This document shows, in pieces, positions 25,980 through 33,884 of a stretch of 64,000 nucleotides of DNA. The stretch's first letter is position 1, and each line of letters starts with the position of its first letter. The notes below the pieces were generated by a model. It saw only the letters and a list, made by a program, of their open reading frames with translations, was not told where the DNA came from and searched no databases. The translations under genes were made by a program, and so were the position numbers. The stretch lies in the NCBI RefSeq assembly GCF_023822005.2, contig NZ_CP098806.1:4092001-4156000 (forward strand), read 5' to 3'. Source of the DNA: Dyadobacter fanqingshengii (GTDB lineage Bacteria > Bacteroidota > Bacteroidia > Cytophagales > Spirosomataceae).

Positions 25980-26315
25980 CTAATCCAAAAACATACCAAG
26001 AATTCCGGAAATAAGAGAAACGACGAGACCGAAGAGTAATGCGGGAATAAATCCGTCTATTGAGAAGCCTGAAACCAGGTAAGTTGCAATGTAAATAATA
26101 AAAACGTTGACCACGAAATAGAAAAGTCCCAGCGTCATGATCGTGATCGGCAGGGCAAGAATCTGCAGCACGGGTTTCAGGAAGGTGTTCAGGACTCCGA
26201 GCACAATGGCAACAATAATGGCCGTAGTGGTGCTTGCAACAACAACACCTGGGATCAAATTAGCTGCAATAAGAATAGCTAACGTACTGATTAATAGTCG
26301 TATTATTAGTTTCAT
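25980..26315 (-). CDS. PF04020 (holin superfamily IV) membrane protein
   Basis: A 111-residue four-helix membrane protein starting at the ATG at 26315 (MKLIIRLLISTLAILIAANLIPGV). The pattern VASTTTAIIVAIVLGVLNTFLKPVLQILALPITIMTLGLFYFVVNVFIIYIATYLVSGF, with NTFLKPVL and LPITIMTLGLF, is diagnostic for the YvlD/PF04020 family. Its function is unknown; B. subtilis YvlD is encoded next to a PspC protein, and this window has PspC elsewhere. It begins 13 bp after the hisIE stop codon, so it probably rides on the his transcript. Confidence 0.85.
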   Translation of the reverse strand: MKLIIRLLISTLAILIAANLIPGVVVASTTTAIIVAIVLGVLNTFLKPVLQILALPITIMTLGLFYFVVNVFIIYIATYLVSGFSIDGFIPALLFGLVVSLISGILGMFLD

Positions 26316-26328
26316 TATGTGTCCGTTT

Positions 26329-26958
26329 TTATTGGTGACGGCTACGAAGTACGCCAATTACCTCGTCTAAGTCAATGTTTTTCTGTTCCAGAAGCACCAA
26401 GAGGTGAAAAAGCAAATCGGACACTTCATTTTTAAAAAGATCCGCATCGTCGTCCTTGGACTCGATCACAACTTCCACTGCTTCTTCCCCAACCTTTTGG
26501 GCGATCTTGTTGATTCCCTTGCGGAATAAGCTGCTGGTGTATGATTCGTCCTGCGGATTTAATTTTCTTTCCCGGATCACTTCCTTCTGCAGGTAGTTGA
26601 GAAAAGATGCTTCCCCGATTCGGGTATCCTGACTATTTTTTTCCCCAAAGCATGTATCCGCTCCGGTGTGACAAGTTGGCCCAGCGGGCGTTGCCTTTAT
26701 AAGGATCGTATCGCCGTCACAATCTGCGGTTATTTCGTTCACAAAAAGGAAATTTCCGGACGTTTCACCCTTTGTCCAAAGCCTTTGCTTGCTTCGGCTG
26801 AAAAACGTCACCGTACCAAGCTCTTTCGTTTTTTCCAACGCTTCATCGCTCATATAACCGAGCATCAGCACTTTGCTTGTATTGGAATCCTGAATAATGG
26901 CCGGCACGAGTCCGTCGGGTGATTTATTGAAATTAATTGTTGAAAATGTATCGCTCAT
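26329..26958 (-). CDS. hisIE: Bifunctional phosphoribosyl-AMP cyclohydrolase / phosphoribosyl-ATP diphosphatase
   Basis: Catalyses steps 2 and 3 of histidine synthesis. The 209-residue fusion has the HisI domain first (VPAIIQDSNTSKVLMLGYMSDEALEKT, SGNFLFVNEITADCDGDTILIKATPAGPTCHTGADTCF) with the metal-binding DCDGD and the zinc cysteines. The HisE domain follows from about residue 120 (SYTSSLFRKGINKIAQKVGEEAVEVVIE, DLLFHLLVLLEQKNIDLDEVIGVL) with its acidic metal site. The fusion is usual in this phylum. It is the last his gene of the unit hisH-hisA-hisF-hisIE, 50 bp after hisF. Confidence 0.96.
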   Translation of the reverse strand: MSDTFSTINFNKSPDGLVPAIIQDSNTSKVLMLGYMSDEALEKTKELGTVTFFSRSKQRLWTKGETSGNFLFVNEITADCDGDTILIKATPAGPTCHTGADTCFGEKNSQDTRIGEASFLNYLQKEVIRERKLNPQDESYTSSLFRKGINKIAQKVGEEAVEVVIESKDDDADLFKNEVSDLLFHLLVLLEQKNIDLDEVIGVLRSRHQ

Positions 26959-27008
26959 TTTGAATGGTCATTTAGACAAAGTTGCATTAATTGTTGAAAA
27001 ATCCCGCG

Positions 27009-27782
27009 TTAGCGCGTCATGCGCATCGGAAGGTTTTTGTCGTGAAGGTATTTTTTCAAATCCGGAATATCAATTTCACGGAAATGAAAAATGCTTGCTG
27101 CAAGGCCCGCATCGGCTTTTCCGGTGGTAAAGACATCATAAAAATGCTCCATATTTCCCGCTCCACCAGAAGCGATCACCGGAATGTTGGCATTACCGCT
27201 GATCATTGCCGTGAGTTCCAAAGCAAAACCGGCCTTAGTGCCATCGGTGTCCATCGAAGTCAGCAAAATTTCTCCGGCGCCGCGATCTTCCACTTCCTTA
27301 GCCCAGGGAATGGTCCGAAGCTCGGTTGGTTTGCGTCCTCCATGCGTGTGCACAATGTGCTCATGGCCATTTTCGGTTTCAATGTAACGCGTATCAATCG
27401 CCACTACAATGCACTGACTGCCAAATTCCAGCGAAAGCTCATTGATCAGATCCGGATTTTTCACCGCTGCTGAATTTATAGAAACCTTATCTGCCCCGGC
27501 ATGCAGCAAAGCAGAAACATCTGCAATCGACGAAATGCCGCCGCCGACTGTAAACGGAATGTTAATGGTGTGCGCAACCTTTCTTACGAGGTCAATGAAT
27601 GTGGAACGACCGTCGACGGTTGCCGTAATGTCCAGATAAACAAGCTCATCTGCGCCGTGCGCAGCATATAATGCGCCTAGTTCAACCGCATCGCCGGCAT
27701 CACGCAGATTCACAAAATTAACTCCTTTCACCGTCCGTCCGTCCTTCACGTCCAGACATGGGATTATTCGCTTTGTTAGCAT
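27009..27782 (-). CDS. hisF: Imidazole glycerol phosphate synthase, cyclase subunit
   Basis: With HisH it converts PRFAR to imidazole glycerol phosphate and AICAR. The 257-residue TIM barrel is full length: [21 protein letters not shown] with the first catalytic Asp, [58 protein letters not shown] with the second Asp, [18 protein letters not shown] and [18 protein letters not shown]. It lies 3 bp downstream of hisA, so the two are tightly coupled. Confidence 0.97.
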   Translation of the reverse strand: MLTKRIIPCLDVKDGRTVKGVNFVNLRDAGDAVELGALYAAHGADELVYLDITATVDGRSTFIDLVRKVAHTINIPFTVGGGISSIADVSALLHAGADKVSINSAAVKNPDLINELSLEFGSQCIVVAIDTRYIETENGHEHIVHTHGGRKPTELRTIPWAKEVEDRGAGEILLTSMDTDGTKAGFALELTAMISGNANIPVIASGGAGNMEHFYDVFTTGKADAGLAASIFHFREIDIPDLKKYLHDKNLPMRMTR

Positions 27783-27785
27783 ATT

Positions 27786-28508
27786 TTAATTTAAAAAACG
27801 CTGTAACTCACTCAGCCTGATCCGGTTTTCATAAATCGCTTTTCCGATAATGACGCCGTAAATGTTCATTTCAGCCAGCCTTTCCACATCTTCCAATCCG
27901 CTTATGCCGCCGCTGGCAATGATTTTCAAGTCAGGACATTTGTCCTGCAAATTTTTATATAGGTCAAAAGAAGGGCCTTGTAACAGACCATCCTTCGCCA
28001 CATCCGTGCTGATCGTGTATTTTACACCCTTTGCGACATATTCTTCTACAAAATCGTAAACCCAAATCTGAGTCCCTTCTTCCCAACCGCTTACTGCTAC
28101 TTTTTCCTTTTTCGCATCGGCTCCCAGAATGATCTTTTCTCCGCCATAAACCGAAAGCCAGTTCAAGAAAACTTCCGGATTTTTCACGGCAATGCTGCCG
28201 CCGGTCGCTTGTTTGGCACCACTTTCAAAAACCGCTTTCAAATCCTCATCCGACTGAACGCCGCCGCCAAAATCCACATGCAGCGTAGTTTTTGAAGCTA
28301 TTTTCTCCAACACTTTCCAGTTCACCACCTTTTTTGCTTTCGCCCCGTCCAGGTCCACCAGGTGTAGACGTTTCAGTCCCGCATCCTGAAATTGCATGGC
28401 GACTTCGAGCGGATTTTCATTGTAAATGGTTTTTTGCCCGTAATCTCCCTGGGTAAGGCGCACGCACTTTCCCTCGATCAGGTCAATGGCTGGTATTATT
28501 TCAATCAT
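27786..28508 (-). CDS. hisA: ProFAR isomerase
   Basis: Isomerises ProFAR to PRFAR, the substrate of HisFH. The 240-residue half-barrel duplicate begins IEIIPAIDLIEGKCVRLTQGDYGQ with the catalytic Asp and continues HLVDLDGAKAKKVVNWKVLEKI, VDFGGGVQSDEDLKAVFESGAKQATGGSIAVKNP, the loop TISTDVAKDGLLQGPSFDLY and KIIASGGISGLEDVERLAEMNIYGVIIGKAIYENRI. It sits between hisH (10-bp gap) and hisF (3-bp gap). Confidence 0.97.
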   Translation of the reverse strand: MIEIIPAIDLIEGKCVRLTQGDYGQKTIYNENPLEVAMQFQDAGLKRLHLVDLDGAKAKKVVNWKVLEKIASKTTLHVDFGGGVQSDEDLKAVFESGAKQATGGSIAVKNPEVFLNWLSVYGGEKIILGADAKKEKVAVSGWEEGTQIWVYDFVEEYVAKGVKYTISTDVAKDGLLQGPSFDLYKNLQDKCPDLKIIASGGISGLEDVERLAEMNIYGVIIGKAIYENRIRLSELQRFLN

Positions 28509-28518
28509 TTCAACGGGT

Positions 28519-29109
28519 TTATACGATTTTTAAAAAGTTTTCCAGGATCTGCTGTCCCGCGTCGCCGCTTATTTCACAGTGGAATTGGGCAGCGTAAAAA
28601 TTATCCTTATGCAACATGGCGCTGAACGGCCGCACATATTCGCAGCTTGCCACAGTATATTCGCAAACCGGCGCCGCATAACTATGCACAAAGTAAACAT
28701 AAGCATTGTCGGGCAAACCGGTGGTCAACGCAGTTTGATAGCCGGTAATGTTGTTCCAGCCCATATGCGGCACTTTCAGGTTGGGCGTTGCTGGAAAACG
28801 TTTCACGTCCACATCAAAAATCCCCATGCATTCGGTATTATTTTCTTCCGAAAACCGGCACATGAGCTGCATACCAATGCAAGTGCCAAAGAAAGGCTGT
28901 TTTAATGTCGGGATCACTTTGTCGAGCCCGACTTTCCGCAGGTAATTCATCGTCGTGCTCGCCTCTCCCACGCCCGGAAAGATTACCTTATCCGCCGAAC
29001 GGATTTCTTCCTCGTCGTCCGTGTAGAGGTAACTCGCGCCAATGCGGTCCAGCGCATACATGACCGACTGCACATTGCCGGCGTTATATTTAATAATGAC
29101 TGTTTTCAT
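28519..29109 (-). CDS. hisH: Imidazole glycerol phosphate synthase, glutaminase subunit
   Basis: Supplies ammonia from glutamine to HisF. The 196-residue class I glutamine amidotransferase has the nucleophile Cys in PFFGTCIGMQLMCRFSEE, the oxyanion-hole start VIKYNAGNVQSVMYAL, and the His/Glu pair in AAQFHCEISGDAGQQILENFL. That last motif is usually FHPEKS; the Cys and Ile here are unusual but leave the catalytic His and Glu in place. It is the first structural gene after the leader region at 29137-29289, and no hisG, hisD, hisC or hisB is seen in the window. Confidence 0.96.
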   Translation of the reverse strand: MKTVIIKYNAGNVQSVMYALDRIGASYLYTDDEEEIRSADKVIFPGVGEASTTMNYLRKVGLDKVIPTLKQPFFGTCIGMQLMCRFSEENNTECMGIFDVDVKRFPATPNLKVPHMGWNNITGYQTALTTGLPDNAYVYFVHSYAAPVCEYTVASCEYVRPFSAMLHKDNFYAAQFHCEISGDAGQQILENFLKIV

Positions 29110-29136
29110 TCAATGTGGTTTGAGGCAAAACAAAAA

Positions 29137-29162
29137 AAGCCCGATTTTTGAAAATCGGGCTT
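29137..29162 (-). terminator. his attenuator terminator
   Basis: On the minus strand a perfect 12-bp stem AAGCCCGATTTT / AAAATCGGGCTT with a 2-nt formal loop is followed by a U-run (TTTTTTT with the arm end). It lies 27 bp before the hisH ATG and 50 bp after the leader-peptide stop, the place of a transcription attenuator and not of an upstream gene's terminator, since the gene upstream is divergent. Confidence 0.8.
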
Positions 29163-29212
29163 CTGGGATACTATGTATTCAACCTTATTACAACACTACT
29201 TGCAAAAACACA

Positions 29213-29278
29213 TCACCCAAGACGTCCGAAAGCCAGATGGCCTTGATGAAAATGATGATTTGTTTCAGCTTTAAACAT
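29213..29278 (-). CDS. Histidine leader peptide
   Basis: A 21-codon minus-strand reading frame, ATG at 29278 and TGA at 29213-29215, encodes MFKAETNHHFHQGH then LAFGRLG. Four of residues 8-14 are histidine (8, 9, 11, 14), which is far above expectation and typical of his-operon leaders. The terminator at 29137-29162 follows and hisH comes next. GGCUU in codons 15-17 (about 29230-29234) can pair with AAGCC at the foot of the terminator, and CUUGGG at codons 20-21 with CCC plus AAG just before it, giving candidate antiterminators. Ribosome stalling at His codons when His-tRNA is low would then allow read-through. Too short for ordinary gene finding. Confidence 0.75.
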   Translation of the reverse strand: MFKAETNHHFHQGHLAFGRLG

Positions 29279-29281
29279 GCA

Positions 29282-29289
29282 CAAATGTA
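29282..29289 (-). promoter_or_regulatory. Candidate -7 box before the his leader
   Basis: Minus-strand TACATTTG matches TAnnTTTG four bases before the leader ATG; TTTC lies 21 bp further upstream. If real, the transcript would start at or next to the leader ATG (leaderless or nearly so). The upstream TTTG at 29323-29326 is too far to pair with it. Confidence 0.4.
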
Positions 29290-29385
29290 AGTAATATTTG
29301 CTAGAAGTTGAAAGCATGCGAACAAATATTACATTAAAATTTGCTTAGAAAATTCTTGTACATTGCGATTACAAAACGGCTTTGT

Positions 29386-30882
29386 ATGATCATGAGAATT
29401 TTCATTTCACAACTATTTTTCTTCCTATTTACCTTGACCACCGTTACATCCCAGGCACAATCCGAAGAGCTGCCGAACCGGCTTTTTAAAGTTCACGACA
29501 CTTACCGCGAGACCACATTAACACAGCGCCGTTTCAAGCAAAAAGACATCCTTCCGCTCATCGCCAAACGTCAGGGCAACCCGCTTTACAAGATTGAGAC
29601 CGTAGGAGAGTCATTCGAAGGCAGGACCATTCAGATGATCAAAGTCGGTAACGGCAAGAAAAAAGTACTTTTATGGACGCAAATGCATGGCGATGAGCCT
29701 ACTGCGACCATGGCGAGCTTTGATATATTCAATTTCCTGGAAGGCAAAAACGATGGTTTTGATGATTTCCGCAAAGAACTGCTCGAAAACACGACCTTAT
29801 ATTTTGTCCCTATGCTCAACCCCGACGGCGCCGAACGTTACCAGCGCCGCACCATGCAGGGCGTGGATATGAACCGCGATGCAGCCTCTCGCCAAACACC
29901 CGAAGCCGTTATTCTGAAAGGTTTGGTGGACAAATTGAAACCCGATTACGGATTCAACCTGCACGACCAGAGTCCGCGCTATTCGGCTGGCAGAAGCGCC
30001 AAGGTTGCGACGATCTCTTTCCTGGCAACTTCCTATGATTACGAACTCAATATCAATCCCGTCCGCGAGCGTTCCATGCAGCTGATCGTGGGCATGAATA
30101 AGGTTTTGCAAAAATATATTCCCGGTCAGGTGGCTCGCTATGCGGATGATCACGAGCCGCGCGGATTTGGAGATAATGTGCAGAAATGGGGCACAACATT
30201 GGTGCTCATTGAATCGGGCGGTTATGTGGGCGATCCTGAAAAACAGTACATCAGGAAACTCAATTTCATGGCAATCCTTTCTGCTCTGGATAAGATCGCT
30301 GACAATTCCTTAACCAAGGAAAAGCGCGATGATTATTACAAAATCCCCGAAAACGGAAGATGGGTTTATGACCTCGTAGTCCGCAATGCAACGGTTAGGC
30401 AGTCAGGAAAGTCGTTTTTGGCAGATCTGGGCATTAACCGCAATGAGGTAAGTTATTCCAATGCCACCAAATTCTTCTATTACAGCAAAATAGAAGACTT
30501 CGGCGACCTGCACCCGCAATTCGGCAGCCAGGAAATTGACGCGACCGGACTGACCATTGAAAAAGGAAAAGTATATCCGACCACATATAAAAATGTAAGC
30601 GAGATCAGTAAACTCAATGCATTAAGCTTGCTCAAACAGGGTTACACCTACGTCCGTCTCACCCCTGATTCCAACACGCGGGCACTCGGACTTTACTTCA
30701 CCACCACTCCTCTGCACGTGCTAAGAAGCGGCCAGGCCGCACCATCCGGCACGGCGGGACTGGGCAATACAGCCACATTTATCCTCAAAAAAGGCGGTGT
30801 TGTCAAGTATGCGGTCATTAACGGTTTTGTGTACGATCTGGACAATTTTGAGGCAGGTGAAGGAAACGGAATTATTGAGTAA
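29386..30882 (+). CDS. M14 zinc carboxypeptidase, secreted
   Basis: A 498-residue exported metallocarboxypeptidase. The start is the ATG at 29386 (MIMRIF; the ATG at 29392 is equally good), since a signal peptide IFISQLFFFLFTLTTVTSQAQ follows. The M14 zinc set is complete: His101 and Glu104 in QMHGDEPTATM, and His193 in GFNLHDQSP. Substrate residues appear in NPDGAERYQRRTMQGVDMNRDA, and the catalytic Glu276 in LVLIESGGY. The last 170 residues form an added beta domain without a T9SS tail, so it is probably periplasmic. Likely role: trimming C-terminal residues of peptides or peptidoglycan stems; specificity unknown. It precedes the TonB receptor gene. Confidence 0.88.
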   Translation: MIMRIFISQLFFFLFTLTTVTSQAQSEELPNRLFKVHDTYRETTLTQRRFKQKDILPLIAKRQGNPLYKIETVGESFEGRTIQMIKVGNGKKKVLLWTQMHGDEPTATMASFDIFNFLEGKNDGFDDFRKELLENTTLYFVPMLNPDGAERYQRRTMQGVDMNRDAASRQTPEAVILKGLVDKLKPDYGFNLHDQSPRYSAGRSAKVATISFLATSYDYELNINPVRERSMQLIVGMNKVLQKYIPGQVARYADDHEPRGFGDNVQKWGTTLVLIESGGYVGDPEKQYIRKLNFMAILSALDKIADNSLTKEKRDDYYKIPENGRWVYDLVVRNATVRQSGKSFLADLGINRNEVSYSNATKFFYYSKIEDFGDLHPQFGSQEIDATGLTIEKGKVYPTTYKNVSEISKLNALSLLKQGYTYVRLTPDSNTRALGLYFTTTPLHVLRSGQAAPSGTAGLGNTATFILKKGGVVKYAVINGFVYDLDNFEAGEGNGIIE

Positions 30883-30936
30883 GTGCCTGATTTTAAACAA
30901 AAAACCACATTCCGAAATAACTGAGCCATAACATGT

Positions 30937-30972
30937 GGGTAACATTGGGGTAACATTGGGAGTCTACTTTTG
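30937..30972 (+). promoter_or_regulatory. TonB receptor promoter with 11-bp tandem repeat
   Basis: GGGTAACATTG occurs twice back to back at 30937-30947 and 30948-30958. TACTTTTG at 30965-30972 matches TAnnTTTG, and the TTG of the first repeat lies 17 bp upstream of it. The repeat thus sits on the -33 region and spacer, where a regulator could bind. Confidence 0.5.
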
Positions 30973-30998
30973 TGTCGAAAATAATTCTGACACAAGAA

Positions 30999-33815
30999 AT
31001 GAACTTAAAAACTACCTCCATCTTATTTTTCCTGCTCAGCACAACACTGGTGTACGCCCAAACGGGTTCAATTAAGGGCAACATTGTCGATTACAAAACC
31101 AAGGAAGCTGTCATCGGAGCCAGCGTCGTTTTAAAAGGCTCCACTCCACCAGTAGGCACAGCAACGGATGTTGAAGGAAATTTCGACATTCAAAATATCC
31201 CGACGGGAAAACAAACGGTTATCGTAAGCTACGTTTCTTACAAGCCGAAAGAAATTGCGATTGAAGTTTACCCCAACCAGGCCGTCCTCATTAATACTAC
31301 CATTGAGGAAGATGTGGCAAACCTGGAAGAAGTGAAGATCGTGGGGCAACGTCAATCCTTCACAGACGTTTCCGTTATCACCGAAATCAAGCAGGCTGAG
31401 CAAATTGCCGTGGGTATTTCTGCCCAGCAAATCCAAAAATCACAAGACCGCGATGCTTCGCAAGTTGTTCGCCGCGTGCCGGGCGTTTCTATCCAGGACG
31501 ATCGCTTCGTCATCATCCGTGGTCTGAACGAGCGTTATAATACAGTAATGTTGAATGACGCGATCACGCCTTCCACCGAGGTTGATGTAAAGTCCTTCTC
31601 CTTTGACTTGATTCCAAGCACGGCCATTGACCGGATGATGATCTACAAATCCGGCGCGCCTGAATTGCCAGGTGAATTTGCCGGTGGAATTATCAAAATT
31701 TATACAAAAACAATCCCTGACGACAACGGATTCACATTCAACCTGACGGGCGGTTACCGCGGGAACACCACATTCAAGAATGTGCTTGACTACAAAGGTG
31801 CGCCATTGGACTGGGCTGGATTCGGATCAGCAGAGAGAGCGCTTCCTAACGGCTTCCCTTCCACAAGAAGATTGCAAAGCGAAAGTTCGCCATCGGACGC
31901 AACATTGAACGCATTCCGTAACCTCCCGGAATTTTTTGATCTGAAATCAAAATCAGTTACGCCTGATTTGCGTGCTTCATTGGGTTACAACCATAAATTT
32001 GAATTGGGTAACATGAAGTTGACAACATTCAACAATGTCAACTATTCATCCACACACCAATTTTTGCCAACAACACAATTCCGTTACCTGAGCTTTGACA
32101 CAGAAAAACAAAAATCTTCAATCCAAAGCTCATATCAGGACGAATTGTATCAAAACAATGTCCGCCTGGGTGTAATGTCCAACTGGGCACTGATCATCAA
32201 TCCGAATCATAAGATCGAGTTCAGAAACCTCTTCAACCAGCTTTCGAACAAGGAAACAAACTTCCGTCAGGGTTACAATACGGACAATGATACGGAAGTT
32301 CAGAACTACGCCTTCCGTTACGAATCCAAAAGCATCTACTCAGGCCAGTTGGGCGGAACGCACGAACTGGGCGCACATACGACCTTTAAATGGCTGGGCG
32401 CACTGGGAACCACCATCCGTAACGAACCGGATTACCGCCGCTTTATTTCAAGCCGCGCCATGGGCAGCACTGGTCCTTTCCAGGTTGAACTTGTGCCGGG
32501 CAGCAACGCCAGCTTAACAAGAGGTGCAAGATTCTATTCAGAACTAACCGAATACACCAGCTCATTCCGCGCCGATCTTGAACACCGTTTCGAACGCAAC
32601 GGCTATGAAGATGACGAAAGCATGCAGATCAAACTTCGTGCAGGCGCTTACGGTGAAATGAAAGACAGGGCATTCAAAGCAAGATGGTTCAACCTGACTA
32701 ACTCGGGCAATGCTTCACAAGAATTGCTTGGACAAGCACCAGCACAGCTTTTTGACTCACAAAACATTGGAGCAGATCAGCTTTACTACGCAGAAAGAAC
32801 CAATACGGACGATAAATACACGGCCCAGAACACATTGATGGCTGGTTATGTAGGATCGTACATTCCTTTCAGCAAAAAATTCAATGTTTCGGTTGGTTTG
32901 CGTGTTGAGAACAACATTCAGAAACTGCAAAGCAGACAGCGTGGAAGTGGCGAACGCATCCGTGTAAACAACCCGATCCTGCGCTTCCTGCCTTCGGCAA
33001 ACTTGGCGTACAACTTTACCGAGAAATCGTTGGTAAGATTGGCCTACTCAGTTTCTGTGAACCGTCCTGAGTTCCGCGAGCTTGCGCCATTTACTTACTA
33101 TGACTTTAACTTCGACGTTTCCCGCGTGGGTAACCCCAACCTGAAAACGCCTTCCATCCAGAACGTTGACCTTCGTTACGAATTCTATCCAAAAGAGGGT
33201 GAAATGATCTCGGTTGCGGCATTCTACAAGCACTTCGTTAACCCGATCGAAACGCGTATCCGCTATGCAGGTTCAGGTGTTTCATTCTATGTGGATAATG
33301 CAAAATCTGCTTACACAGCCGGAGCCGAACTTGAATTGCGCAAATCCCTTAAAAACCTGACTGTTTCCCCATTCGTGGATAACCTGAGCGTGTTACTGAA
33401 TGCCTCGGTGATCAATAGTAATGTGCTAACAGGCTTTGCAGGACAGGAAAACGACCGTCAGTTGCAAGGACAATCTCCTTACCTGATCAATGCAGGAGTT
33501 TACTACAACGATTTGAACCGCGGATGGCAGGTCAATGCACTTTATAATGTAGTGGGTCGCAGGATCTTCCTGGTGGGTGACCGCGATTTGCAGCCAACAG
33601 TGTATGAAATGGCCAGAAACATCATTGACCTGAACATTGTGAAAGCATTGGGAGAACACCTGGAAATCAAATTGGGAATCCAGGATTTGCTTAACCAGCG
33701 TTTCCGCCTGATCCAGGACAGCAATCAAGACCAGAATATTACAGACGTAGACGAAACATACCAGAGCTACAAACGCGGAAGCTACTCAACGCTTGGCATT
33801 ACCTATAAATTTTAA
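30999..33815 (+). CDS. TonB-dependent receptor with CarboxypepD-like N-domain
   Basis: A 938-residue outer-membrane receptor that imports a ligand using TonB energy. I use the ATG at 30999 (MNLKTTSILFFLLSTTLVYAQ, signal peptide). A carboxypeptidase-regulatory-like domain follows (TGSIKGNIVDYKTKEAVIGASVVLKG...VIVSYVSYKPKEIAIEV), then the plug (SQVVRRVPGVSIQDDRFVIIRGLNERYNTVMLNDA, GAPELPGEFAGGIIKIYTK) and a 22-strand type barrel ending YKRGSYSTLGITYKF. It forms a unit with the lipoprotein gene 69 bp downstream; a short stem at 33822-33836 may reduce read-through. The ligand cannot be read from the sequence. Confidence 0.93.
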   Translation: MNLKTTSILFFLLSTTLVYAQTGSIKGNIVDYKTKEAVIGASVVLKGSTPPVGTATDVEGNFDIQNIPTGKQTVIVSYVSYKPKEIAIEVYPNQAVLINTTIEEDVANLEEVKIVGQRQSFTDVSVITEIKQAEQIAVGISAQQIQKSQDRDASQVVRRVPGVSIQDDRFVIIRGLNERYNTVMLNDAITPSTEVDVKSFSFDLIPSTAIDRMMIYKSGAPELPGEFAGGIIKIYTKTIPDDNGFTFNLTGGYRGNTTFKNVLDYKGAPLDWAGFGSAERALPNGFPSTRRLQSESSPSDATLNAFRNLPEFFDLKSKSVTPDLRASLGYNHKFELGNMKLTTFNNVNYSSTHQFLPTTQFRYLSFDTEKQKSSIQSSYQDELYQNNVRLGVMSNWALIINPNHKIEFRNLFNQLSNKETNFRQGYNTDNDTEVQNYAFRYESKSIYSGQLGGTHELGAHTTFKWLGALGTTIRNEPDYRRFISSRAMGSTGPFQVELVPGSNASLTRGARFYSELTEYTSSFRADLEHRFERNGYEDDESMQIKLRAGAYGEMKDRAFKARWFNLTNSGNASQELLGQAPAQLFDSQNIGADQLYYAERTNTDDKYTAQNTLMAGYVGSYIPFSKKFNVSVGLRVENNIQKLQSRQRGSGERIRVNNPILRFLPSANLAYNFTEKSLVRLAYSVSVNRPEFRELAPFTYYDFNFDVSRVGNPNLKTPSIQNVDLRYEFYPKEGEMISVAAFYKHFVNPIETRIRYAGSGVSFYVDNAKSAYTAGAELELRKSLKNLTVSPFVDNLSVLLNASVINSNVLTGFAGQENDRQLQGQSPYLINAGVYYNDLNRGWQVNALYNVVGRRIFLVGDRDLQPTVYEMARNIIDLNIVKALGEHLEIKLGIQDLLNQRFRLIQDSNQDQNITDVDETYQSYKRGSYSTLGITYKF

Positions 33816-33821
33816 TAGCCA

Positions 33822-33836
33822 CAGGTCACAGACCTG
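33822..33836 (+). terminator. Weak hairpin between receptor and lipoprotein genes
   Basis: CAGGTC / GACCTG with a 3-nt loop, then CTCTTTTATT. A short stem with a broken U-run, so partial termination or mRNA processing is more likely than a full stop. Confidence 0.3.
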
Positions 33837-33884
33837 CTCTTTTATTACCAAGAACTTTAAACTGAAAAACAAACAATTGAATTT

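Noticed and set aside
25581..26315. Two 'phage holin' family genes as a sign of prophage
   Set aside because: There are no lysin, tail, capsid, integrase or att-like repeats nearby; both families are common chromosomal membrane proteins in this phylum.
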